From: Paludibacteraceae bacterium
Lineage (GTDB): Bacteria; Bacteroidota; Bacteroidia; Bacteroidales; Paludibacteraceae
Direction of reading: 5' to 3'
Assembly (NCBI GenBank): GCA_024399495.1
Contig: JAKSNY010000006.1
Coordinates: forward strand, 1-64,000
DNA length: 64,000 bases
Every line of letters starts with the position of its first letter. Position 1 is the stretch's first letter. Shown here piece by piece: positions 27,341-34,947 of this stretch. A model generated the notes under the pieces. That model was not told where the DNA came from, ran no database searches, and was given only the letters and a program-made list of their open reading frames with translations. The position numbers and the translations under genes were made by a program.

Positions 27341-28684
27341 TTAAGGCTTTGCCTTAATCTGATATTCCCACGCCTTTAGTGTGAGTCTGATTCCTCCGAT
27401 GAAATTGGTGAATTCCGGAGCATCGTCTATTGTAAACTCAACCTCTTTACCACTGAGATTTGCCACATAGAATATGGTGTCATCATCAAGGGTTCTGGAG
27501 CATGCAAACACAGCATCGGGTGCTGAGGTGGTATAAACCTTCCAATCACCGCCGTTAATACCAGCGTTAAGTGCCTTATGGCTGTGTTTCAGGGCGTTAA
27601 GACCCTTGTAAAAATTAAACCACTCCTCATTGTAGGGGGCTGGGGCGTCCTTCTTAAAGAACTCAAAACGGTGGTCATAGCCGTACTCCTGCCCTGTATA
27701 AATCAGCGGCATGCCTGGTGCTATGTAGCAGAGGGCTGCAAAAGCCTTAACACCATCGCCCAAACGCTCAAACTCCGTACCGTCCCATGAGTTGCGGTCG
27801 TGGTTGGTTATGTGATTCATCTGATAGGCATCTACGGCAAAACTATCACGCAGTGCAACTGTAAGAGAATCAATAAGTTTAGGGCTTTTGTTCCCCTTGT
27901 AAATTTCCTCAAACAGATAGCCCATAGGCCAGTTATAAACCATATCAAACGCACCATCGCATAACTCCTTATTGGCTGCCTCCGCTAAGAAAAACAGCGG
28001 TTTTATGGCGGTTAGTTGTTTGCGAGCCTCTAACCAGAAATCCATAGGCACCATAAACGCCACATCGCAGCGGAAACCATCTATATTGCACTCCGTCACC
28101 CAAAATTTCATAGCGTCTATCATTGCCTTACGCAGTTCAGTGTTATCGTAGTTAAGTTTATAGGTATCTGTCCAGCCCCAATCCTGAACATGGGTGCTGT
28201 CTGGGTTATATGCATACCAATCGGGGTGCTCCGCCACCCAAACGTTATCACAGCCTGTATGGTTAGCCACCCAATCTACAATAACTTTCATACCCATTTT
28301 ATGGGCAGAATCCACCATAGCCTTAAAATCATCTATGGTGCCCATCTCAGGGTTCAGAGCGGTGTAGTTCTGCGATGCGTAGTAGCTTCCCAGCTCTCCC
28401 TTGCGGTTAAGCTCCGATATAGGGTTGATAGGCATAAACCACAGAATATCAACGCCTAACTCTTTTAGTTTAGGCAGATTCCGCTCTGTAAAGGTGGTAA
28501 GTTTGCCGTCTTCTGTAGCCTGACGCCAGTTTACCTCATAAATAACTGCACTCTCCGCCCAATCGGGTTTTACGGTGGCGGGAACAGGTTTTTCTGCACT
28601 TTCATCCGTCTCAGAGTTACTGCAACACGATGTGGCGGCAGTTGCCATTACGGCAATAAACGCAAGTTTATAAATATTTTCCAT
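27341..28684 (-). CDS. GH13 alpha-amylase family lipoprotein
   Basis: 447 aa. Lipoprotein signal with Cys20 in ATSCC. GH13 motifs: VDWVANHTG, nucleophile D207 (IDGFRCDVAF), acid/base E235 (FFLAEAANKE) and the third aspartate in ITNHDRNSWDG. No CBM is attached. Likely a cell-surface or periplasmic alpha-glucan hydrolase working on oligosaccharides, comparable in place to SusG-type enzymes, though no SusC/SusD pair is next to it. A minus-strand TACTTTTG element (CAAAAGTA on plus) lies at 28723-28730. Confidence 0.9.
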   Translation of the reverse strand: MENIYKLAFIAVMATAATSCCSNSETDESAEKPVPATVKPDWAESAVIYEVNWRQATEDGKLTTFTERNLPKLKELGVDILWFMPINPISELNRKGELGSYYASQNYTALNPEMGTIDDFKAMVDSAHKMGMKVIVDWVANHTGCDNVWVAEHPDWYAYNPDSTHVQDWGWTDTYKLNYDNTELRKAMIDAMKFWVTECNIDGFRCDVAFMVPMDFWLEARKQLTAIKPLFFLAEAANKELCDGAFDMVYNWPMGYLFEEIYKGNKSPKLIDSLTVALRDSFAVDAYQMNHITNHDRNSWDGTEFERLGDGVKAFAALCYIAPGMPLIYTGQEYGYDHRFEFFKKDAPAPYNEEWFNFYKGLNALKHSHKALNAGINGGDWKVYTTSAPDAVFACSRTLDDDTIFYVANLSGKEVEFTIDDAPEFTNFIGGIRLTLKAWEYQIKAKP

Positions 28685-29005
<321 letters not shown>

Positions 29006-29218
29006 ATGGAAAAAACACCACACATAGGACACGTTATCAAATCCACACTTAAATTGCAGGGGAGAACTGTAACATGGTTTGCCGCACAGCTCAGTTGCGA
29101 CCGCACCAATGCTTACAAGATTTTTACCAAAGAGAGCATCGATACCAAACTTCTAATGAAAATTTCAGAGGTGCTTAACGTAGATTTCTTTGCCTACCTT
29201 AGTGAGTGCCTAAAATAA
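29006..29218 (+). CDS. Small XRE-type helix-turn-helix protein
   Basis: 70 aa. The sequence IGHVIKSTLKLQGRTVTWFA followed by CDRTNAYKIF and LLMKISEVLNVDFFAYL fits the short XRE-like DNA-binding proteins common in Bacteroidales. It is preceded by a long leader containing the AC tract. The target is not known, and nothing ties it to the next gene. Confidence 0.7.
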   Translation: MEKTPHIGHVIKSTLKLQGRTVTWFAAQLSCDRTNAYKIFTKESIDTKLLMKISEVLNVDFFAYLSECLK

Positions 29219-29230
29219 CCGATTGGTTTA

Positions 29231-29317
29231 CCACAAAAGTACCGATTGAAATGCCACAAAAGTACCGATTGAAATGCCACAAAAGTACCGATTGAAATGC
29301 CACAAAAGTACCGATTG
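29231..29317. repeat. 23-bp tandem repeat upstream of the AAA ATPase gene
   Basis: Unit CCACAAAAGTACCGATTG plus AAATG, three full copies and one 18-base partial copy. Two more units occur at 33179-33224 beside the relic of the same gene. Could be binding sites for a regulator. Confidence 0.85.
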
Positions 29318-29342
29318 CATTGTATTTTCTCAAATATTTTTG

Positions 29343-29350
29343 TAACTTTG
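29343..29350 (+). promoter_or_regulatory. -7 element TAACTTTG of the AAA ATPase gene
   Basis: Matches TAnnTTTG, 23 bases before ATG 29374, and excludes the longer frame beginning at 29320. Confidence 0.65.
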
Positions 29351-29373
29351 CACAGTCATTAAAAATAGTTGGT

Positions 29374-30666
29374 ATGAAATATTTAGAAAGAGTGGCAGAT
29401 AAAATGCTACGTGAGCGACTTGAAACTTTTGGTGCTGTGCTGATAGAAGGTCCTAAATGGATAGGAAAAACTACAACAGCAGAACAGCAAGCCAATAGTG
29501 TTATAAAGATGCAGAACCCTGATATGGCAATTAACTATTTAAACACAGCAGAAACTAAGCCATCGCTGTTGCTTAAAGGGGAACAGCCACGTTTGATTGA
29601 CGAGTGGCAAGATGCTCCTGTGCTATGGGATGCTGTGCGTATTGCAGTTGATGATGCTGGTGGTAAACCAGGACAATACATATTAACAGGGTCTAATACT
29701 GTAGATAAATCAAAAATTAAACATACAGGTACTGGACGTATAACGCGTATGCGGATGCTTCCTATGAGTCTTTGGGAGTCAAAAGATTCATCGGGCGAGG
29801 TATCGTTGCACGAACTTTTTAATAATCAGAACTATTGTATTGATGGTGCAAAAAGTAAGTTGGATATTCCGGATTTGATACGTGTGGCTTGTAGGGGAGG
29901 TTGGCCTATTTCACTTCAGAGGAGTGATAAAGCGGCAATGATGATTGCAAATGATTATGTAAATTCTATTTGTGATGAAGATATTTCTGCGGTTGATAAA
30001 AAGCAACGTAACCCCAAAATCGCTCGTCAGATTATGCGGTCGTATGCCAGAAATATCAGTACATTGGCAAAAAAAAGCAGTATCTTAGAAGATGTTACAG
30101 GCTCTGGAGACATAATATTGTCAATGGATACTTTTGATGACTATATTGGTGCATTAGAGAGACTGTTTGTAATACAAGATATTAGAGCGTGGTGTCCTGC
30201 TATTCGTAGTAAAACGGCGATACGTAGTTCTATGAAGCGATGTTTTTGTGATCCGTCAATCGCAGTTGCCGCAATGAACCTTAGTCCTATGGCGTTAGAA
30301 ACCCAACTGAAGACTTTTGGCTTTATTTTTGAACAGATGTGTATCCGTGATTTAAAGGCATACACAGCAGATTTCAACAGCAGTGTAGGTTATTATAGAG
30401 ACAGATATGGATTAGAGGCAGACTTGGTTTTGCATCTTGAAGATGAGCGATACGCCCTAATAGAGTGTAAGTTAGGTAGCTCTGAAATAGAAAAGGGAGC
30501 AGCTCATTTGTGTGAGTTGCACAGTCTCATTTGTGAGCATAACAAGAATGAAAATCAAATGCCAATACGAGAACCCGACCTGAAAATTGTTCTAACTGGT
30601 GGTTCAATGGCCTATACCCGTACTGATGGAGTGCATGTTATTCCATTGGCATGCCTTAAACCTTAA
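29374..30666 (+). CDS. AAA ATPase with DUF4143 domain
   Basis: 430 aa from ATG 29374. Walker A GPKWIGKTT at 26-34, Walker B-like LIDEWQ at 74-79. The C-terminal half has the DUF4143 arrangement, with GYYRDRYGLEADLVLHLED and ALIECKLGSSEIEKGA, a nuclease-fold-like end. These stand-alone ATPases are widespread in Bacteroidetes and of unknown role. The last ~35 codons and the upstream repeat recur as a deletion relic at 33171-33332. Confidence 0.85.
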   Translation: MKYLERVADKMLRERLETFGAVLIEGPKWIGKTTTAEQQANSVIKMQNPDMAINYLNTAETKPSLLLKGEQPRLIDEWQDAPVLWDAVRIAVDDAGGKPGQYILTGSNTVDKSKIKHTGTGRITRMRMLPMSLWESKDSSGEVSLHELFNNQNYCIDGAKSKLDIPDLIRVACRGGWPISLQRSDKAAMMIANDYVNSICDEDISAVDKKQRNPKIARQIMRSYARNISTLAKKSSILEDVTGSGDIILSMDTFDDYIGALERLFVIQDIRAWCPAIRSKTAIRSSMKRCFCDPSIAVAAMNLSPMALETQLKTFGFIFEQMCIRDLKAYTADFNSSVGYYRDRYGLEADLVLHLEDERYALIECKLGSSEIEKGAAHLCELHSLICEHNKNENQMPIREPDLKIVLTGGSMAYTRTDGVHVIPLACLKP

Positions 30667-30703
30667 ATTGCTTGCGTAAATCTTTTCGTCCTCTATATAA
30701 AAA

Positions 30704-31264
30704 TTATAGTTTTAGGCGTGCAATTCTTTGGGAGATTATTTGAGTAAGGCTCTCTTGCATTGTGCTTGGCAGGAATGAATTGCTGATTGTCTGCTTCCAA
30801 AGTGTTTCTGATGAAATAAGTTTTTCAATTATTCTGCCTATTACTTTGGTGCTAAGTCCAGTACTTTCCATAACCTGTTCAAAATCAGTTCTCAATAGAT
30901 TGCGTTTAAATCCGTTTGAGGCTTGAGTATGTATCTGCCTAATGCTCCAACTATTGTCAGTCTGCTTGGCTCTCCCGATGCAATCTTTACAACATGCCAA
31001 CAGTAGTGACATTCTGTCTCTTTGGTTTATTTTCCAATTCCGTTCTGCTATGTCAAGTAACCACCCTTCAGGAATAAGTCCGTCAAAGAAAGGAATCATT
31101 ACCTTGCTATAGTATGGTTCTGTGGTTAGTGGCAGAGTAAGGCTTATTGGCTCTGCATTGTCTGACTTTAGATAGTTGGCATCGTAGGTAAAGCTGTATC
31201 CTGTTATCTCTTCTCTGATTTGACCAACCAATGTGTCTTCAATATATACTGCTCCTGCTTTCAT
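30704..31264 (-). pseudogene. HipA-like protein lacking the kinase core
   Basis: 186 aa. Residues 1-~95 match the HipA N-terminal domain (ISLTLPLTTEPYYS, PFFDGLIPEGWLLDIAERNW, DRMSLLLACCKDCIG). The last ~70 (KRNLLRTDFEQVMESTGLS...SSFLPSTMQE-like end) resemble the extreme C-terminus of full HipA kinases. The whole catalytic core, normally some 200 or more residues with the ATP-binding loop and catalytic Asp, is absent. In Bacteroidetes the N-terminal part and kinase are often separate genes, so this looks like an in-frame fusion by deletion. No Ser/Thr kinase activity is expected. It overlaps hipB by 4 bases. Confidence 0.75.
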
Positions 31265-31470
31265 TTGTCTCTATCGTTTTGTGAAACGGCTCCAACTTCC
31301 ATACCAAATAGTGTCAGCACTTGGTTTATTTTGTCAATTCTTAGTGTCTCTTTGCCTTGTTCCAGTTCTCTGACAAATCTTAAACCTACTCCTGATTTAT
31401 ACGCTAACTCTGTCTGTGTCAGTTTGTACTGCCTGCGTAAATCTTTTACAACTGTTGAAAATGCATTCAT
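31261..31470 (-). CDS. hipB: HipB-like XRE antitoxin/regulator
   Basis: 69 aa, XRE helix-turn-helix (LRRQYKLTQTELAYKSGVGL, FVRELEQGKETLRIDKINQV). It precedes the HipA relic and overlaps it by 4 bases, the usual hipBA order. It probably represses its own promoter through the GGGTAT-type sites upstream. With the kinase core lost, it may persist as a regulator only. Confidence 0.8.
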   Translation of the reverse strand: MNAFSTVVKDLRRQYKLTQTELAYKSGVGLRFVRELEQGKETLRIDKINQVLTLFGMEVGAVSQNDRDK

Positions 31471-31477
31471 AAATAAT

Positions 31478-31572
31478 CCCTTTAGGGTGCAAATATATGA
31501 AAAAATATCTATATTATATCATAAAGGGTATAAAATATTTTAAATAAGCAAAAATTATACCATATAGGGTAT
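31478..31572 (-). promoter_or_regulatory. hip operator region
   Basis: Three related words: CCCTTTAGGG (31478-31487), AAAGGGTATA (~31523) and the palindrome ATACCATATAGGGTAT (31557-31572). They lie upstream of hipB, where HipB-type repressors bind. Confidence 0.5.
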
Positions 31573-31706
31573 ACAAGTTATATCCTATTTTATGTTGTAT
31601 TGCGTATTTAAATTATAGGATAGATACAGTAGAGCCATTATGGTCTAGTGCAGTGTACTTTAAAAAAATTATTAACTAAAAAACTTTTTTAATGTCCACT
31701 TTTTCA
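31573..31706. repeat. 134-bp direct repeat, left copy
   Basis: By eye identical to 32996-33129. It begins directly after the hip operator palindrome. Together the copies enclose a three-gene cassette. Confidence 0.85.
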
Positions 31707-31794
31707 GTCTAATTGTGAATTTATTCAAAATATTCACTTAAAAGTAAACACTATATTGAAATTTTGTTTATCTTTGTATCAAATTAAAATTATA

Positions 31795-32124
31795 TGGAAA
31801 GATGATGTTAAGGCTTTAGGTTTGGATTCAAAAAAGTTAAGATTGTATTGTCTTTTGGTATCGGAGCAGATAGTGATATTAGGTAATGGTGGAGTTAAGG
31901 ATACAAGAACTTATCAGGAAGACGAAACGCTTAATGGATATGTGTTGGATTTAAAGCAGTTCAACAGGTTGTTAAAAGCGGCTCAGAAATCAGGAAAGGT
32001 AACAATAGAGGGGAATGTTATTAAATCAGTTGAATTTGAAACTATAACACTCCCTGCCACAGAAATGTGGTGGGGAGTTATTGCAAATTATAAAAATAAT
32101 TATTACCTTTGCGGTGCGTTTTAA
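31795..32124 (+). pseudogene. Unknown ~110-aa protein, start possibly frameshifted
   Basis: The frame (WKDDVKALGLDSKKLRLYCL, VILGNGGVKDTRTYQED) is open from a TTG at 31756 but has no in-frame ATG at its beginning. A promoter-like TATCTTTG (31770-31777) lies inside that upstream part. ATG 31793 is one base out of frame: losing one A from the AAA at 31796-31798 would give MEDDVKALGLDSKK, a natural start. Either it uses a rare start or it carries a one-base frameshift. The family is not recognised. First gene of the repeat-bounded cassette, 15 bases before the next. Confidence 0.5.
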
Positions 32125-32139
32125 TCCAATACATTATAA

Positions 32140-32373
32140 ATGAATACCAACCCAATGTTAAGCCACATAGAGAGTTTATCTGGGCTTAGTGTAGCACAGA
32201 TCAGGAGTTTTACTCCCGAGGAATTGAGGTCTCATCTTGAAAATAAGAATGGGAAGCCATTTCAATATGTGTCTGAATTCCCTGTTGTCGGCAGGGGTAA
32301 TGTCTTAAGAGATGGATTATACTCAAGAGAGGATATTGATAGGGATATAGATAAGATTCTTGCGTTGCAATGA
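32140..32373 (+). CDS. Unknown 77-aa protein of repeat-bounded cassette
   Basis: Small charged protein (MNTNPMLSHIESLSGLSVAQ, IRSFTPEELRSHLENKN). The family is not recognised; size and position would suit an antitoxin or adaptor. Its stop overlaps the start of the next gene by 4 bases (ATGA), implying translational coupling. Confidence 0.65.
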   Translation: MNTNPMLSHIESLSGLSVAQIRSFTPEELRSHLENKNGKPFQYVSEFPVVGRGNVLRDGLYSREDIDRDIDKILALQ

Positions 32374-32957
32374 GGGAATGTGATGTATATGAATTCTACA
32401 ATGAATGGGTGAAACCTCTCTATTGTGAGATAGAGGCTCGTAATAATTCATTGCCAGTTGAGTTGTTATTTGAAGTTTCATCTGCTTTTGACCACCTAAA
32501 AAGATTTCATTTAAGTGAGGATGTGGAGGATAGTGCTTGTACAAAGGCATATTCTCATTTAAAAAGGGGTGCCTTGGATGCATTCAAACTTAAATTGAAG
32601 TATTTTAATGACGATTGTAACAAATTGTGTGGTAAAAATGGTGAACTTAGGTTGATAGATAATGGTAGTTTCCTACCGAAAATGCTTAAAGACAAGACCA
32701 ATATTTATAAGATTGCCAAGCAGGCAAGATTATGTGAGGGAAATAAGGATGTAGATACTGCCTTTGATAATTGGTGCCAAGTTTCTATTTTGATAAATGA
32801 ATTTGGAGAGAATTACTTTGATGTGGTCAAATTGCAATGGGCAGAGAAACAAGGCTTTATTAAAAATAAGAGGGATTTTTGGATAGGTGTTGTGGCTGGA
32901 GTAATCAGTTCGTTGCTGGTTTCTTTCATTTTATATATCATAAATTTGTTTTTTTAA
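32370..32957 (+). CDS. Unknown 195-aa protein with C-terminal membrane anchor
   Basis: A helical cytosolic part (~1-165) is followed by one hydrophobic helix at the very C-terminus (FWIGVVAGVISSLLVSFILY, ending INLFF). There is no signal peptide, so it is probably tail-anchored. I do not recognise the family. A small partner coupled to a membrane-anchored protein is a common form for toxin-antitoxin or abortive-infection modules, but no catalytic motif supports that here. Confidence 0.7.
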   Translation: MRECDVYEFYNEWVKPLYCEIEARNNSLPVELLFEVSSAFDHLKRFHLSEDVEDSACTKAYSHLKRGALDAFKLKLKYFNDDCNKLCGKNGELRLIDNGSFLPKMLKDKTNIYKIAKQARLCEGNKDVDTAFDNWCQVSILINEFGENYFDVVKLQWAEKQGFIKNKRDFWIGVVAGVISSLLVSFILYIINLFF

Positions 32958-32995
32958 TTTCTATCAACGCCGCTCCGGCAGAGATTTGCCAGTAA

Positions 32996-33129
32996 ACAAG
33001 TTATATCCTATTTTATGTTGTATTGCGTATTTAAATTATAGGATAGATACAGTAGAGCCATTATGGTCTAGTGCAGTGTACTTTAAAAAAATTATTAACT
33101 AAAAAACTTTTTTAATGTCCACTTTTTCA
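32996..33129. repeat. 134-bp direct repeat, right copy
   Basis: Matches 31573-31706 without a visible mismatch, same orientation. It starts 39 bases after the last cassette gene. Confidence 0.85.
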
Positions 33130-33170
33130 AAGCAGTGCATCCACTTTTTCAATCCGCTACAAATAATAGT

Positions 33171-33332
33171 TTGATTTACCACAAAAGTACCGATTGAAAT
33201 GCCACAAAAGTACCGATTGAAATGCCAATACGAGAACCCGACCTGAAAATTGTTCTAACTGGTGGTTCAATGGCCTATACCCGTACTGATGGAGTGCATG
33301 TTATTCCATTGGCATGCCTTAAACCTTAAATT
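33171..33332 (+). pseudogene. Deletion relic of the AAA/DUF4143 ATPase gene
   Basis: Bases 33171-33227 copy the upstream repeat region of the gene at 29374 (two 23-bp units). From 33220 to 33332 the sequence matches 30557-30669, the last ~35 codons and stop. The junction lies in AAATGCCA, which occurs both in the repeat unit and in the gene, so a deletion at short homology explains it. No product is expected. Confidence 0.85.
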
Positions 33333-33431
33333 CTTTCTCTCTCCCCACCAACGCAAAAGTTTCCGAATAGTTTGCAAATTAAGGCTATCATCAACCACGG
33401 TGCCAGCCGTTTTTATGCGTTATTAGGGAAA

Positions 33432-33767
33432 TTATTTTTGAGCGAAGGCCTCCCTTAACGATTCCATATCTGTGCAATAAACAATATCGGTGTTGAGGTG
33501 TTCTCTTTTGCGCGGTTGGAAACGTCCAATAGTGACTATATCAAGCATATTGGTAATAAAAGGAGTCATGTGCACTATGTGTACATTAGTATGGCTCTGT
33601 TTCAGATTATATAACTCATCTGCTGCAGAACGTGATATTTCTTCCACTCCTAACATATCTATCAAATATTCATTTGTAGAATTCATAGATTGAGCAATTT
33701 GTTCAACGCTACTTCTTGTGCGTAATGCCGAACCGTATGTGGTGTTTACATGTATAATCTTTTTCAT
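33432..33767 (-). CDS. STAS-like DUF4325 protein
   Basis: 111 aa. A small alpha/beta protein with EISRSAADELYNLKQSH and VHIVHMTPFITNMLDIVTIG, matching the STAS-like DUF4325 family. It follows the GHKL ATPase by 1 base on the minus strand. In known anti-sigma systems a STAS protein is the target of a GHKL kinase, and this paired layout with DUF4325 is recurrent in bacterial accessory regions. Whether phosphorylation occurs here is unknown. Confidence 0.7.
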   Translation of the reverse strand: MKKIIHVNTTYGSALRTRSSVEQIAQSMNSTNEYLIDMLGVEEISRSAADELYNLKQSHTNVHIVHMTPFITNMLDIVTIGRFQPRKREHLNTDIVYCTDMESLREAFAQK

Positions 33768-33768
33768 G

Positions 33769-34506
33769 TTATTTTATGTATTTGTAAAAATCAAAATCAG
33801 TTGGAATGTTTATTGGTATTGAAACTACAAAAAGTGTGCCACTCCATTCTATATTATTTGGCAATGAAAATATTTTAGAGTAATTATTTTCACAATAATA
33901 CAAAGCATCACCAGATAATATGGAAAACGCACCGCAGAGTCCATTAGTTACCATATTGATGTTGGAAGAAATCCCATATCCCCTATTTTCTGCTTCTGGC
34001 AAATCTTTTGTTGAGTAACCATCTTTGGCCAACAATATGGCATTTATATTACTATTATTTAGCTTGTCAATATATTTTTGTTTGTTTACATAACTGCCAA
34101 ATATAGTAAGACCATTATCTGCAACGCATATGTCTATGGTTTTTGTGCAATTATTAAAGTTGGTAAATATGAAACTTTTTTTTGCATTTGAGTGTTGTAA
34201 AATATTACAGGTCAATTCATCTAAAAGGTAATTAACTGGAGTGTTTAATGTTTCAAGAGAAATGGAATCTTCTAAATGTTTTATTGCAATCTCGGTGTAT
34301 TTATTTAGAAGTTTGCTAGTGGTCTGAAATTTATAAAGTCCAGAAGGACAATTTAACTCATCAAAGGAGCTATTGGTATTTTCATAAATGTATATCAATA
34401 CTTTATCAAGATCTCCAGATAGATCGTTCCAACTTTTATTGTTGTTAGATATATAGTTAAACAACGATAAATATGCGTCTAGTATATTGCTTGTAGTGTG
34501 TTGCAT
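33769..34506 (-). CDS. GHKL ATPase (anti-sigma-kinase-like)
   Basis: 245 aa. The histidine-kinase-type ATPase fold is shown by an N box around E97-N101 (LLDELTCNILQHSNAKK), the G1 box D130-N-G and the G2 glycines in ENRGYGISS (~176-178). There is no sensor, DHp or membrane part, so it is a soluble ATPase of the anti-sigma or GHKL type. Paired with the STAS-like gene downstream. Divergent from RADAR 2, with its start 442 bases from rdrA2. Confidence 0.75.
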   Translation of the reverse strand: MQHTTSNILDAYLSLFNYISNNNKSWNDLSGDLDKVLIYIYENTNSSFDELNCPSGLYKFQTTSKLLNKYTEIAIKHLEDSISLETLNTPVNYLLDELTCNILQHSNAKKSFIFTNFNNCTKTIDICVADNGLTIFGSYVNKQKYIDKLNNSNINAILLAKDGYSTKDLPEAENRGYGISSNINMVTNGLCGAFSILSGDALYYCENNYSKIFSLPNNIEWSGTLFVVSIPINIPTDFDFYKYIK

Positions 34507-34570
34507 TGTTTCTTGTATAACAATGCAAAAGTAAACAATTAATTTAATTTATGCAAATTTTTTGCGTGTA

Positions 34571-34664
34571 GCCAAATCCGCTACACATCTGTATATACAT
34601 CCGCCACGCACATTTGACAATTTTAAATAAAATACCCCCTAAATTTGCAAATGTAGTATATACT
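34571..34664. repeat. 94-bp direct repeat, left of RADAR 2 block
   Basis: Differs at about five positions from 42183-42276. The two copies enclose rdrA2, rdrB2, the HEPN gene and the DUF262 gene. Confidence 0.8.
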
Positions 34665-34701
34665 ATAGCAAACAAACACTTAACAAACTAACTTAATTAT
34701 T

Positions 34702-34770
34702 ATGAGAAACAATCACAACCCAAATTTCCACGCAGGAGGGCGTCTAATAGCAATCAGAACACATAGTTAG
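34702..34770 (+). CDS. Possible 22-aa leader peptide
   Basis: ATG to TAG frame in the rdrA2 leader (MRNNHNPNFHAGGRLIAIRT...), with its stop at the base of the first hairpin. It could be a leader peptide or chance. It has no counterpart seen before RADAR 1. Confidence 0.3.
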   Translation: MRNNHNPNFHAGGRLIAIRTHS

Positions 34771-34947
34771 GATATACCGTTCACACAGAAAGGTATGTCC
34801 GTTGCATCACATCCACAATGAGTGTGGGTAATGTTAGTTGCATCCCTGACTAACTTTACTTACGTGCGTTATTGCCTAACTGTCACGAGCAAGAATCACC
34901 GAAGGTAATGAATCTCATAATAAATAAATGAAAATAAAACCCATATC

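Larger units (their letters stand above)
34507..34947 (+). promoter_or_regulatory. RADAR 2 promoter and structured leader
   Basis: Begins with the 94-bp repeat at 34571-34664, which contains a TTTG box at 34614-34617 and a -7 element TAAATTTG at 34640-34647. The leader is about 290 bases long. It holds a 22-codon frame (34702-34770) and hairpins: GGATATACC / GGTATGTCC (34770-34800), CCACA / TGTGG (34813-34827) and GTTAG / CTAAC (34833-34854). Such length and structure suggest regulation within the leader, but no known riboswitch is recognised. Confidence 0.55.

Noticed and set aside
29231-29317. 23-bp repeats as a CRISPR array
   Set aside because: Units are directly contiguous without spacers, and no cas gene is present.
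29320-29373. Upstream extension of the AAA ATPase gene
   Set aside because: The extension covers the -7 element TAACTTTG; ATG 29374 gives the usual family start.
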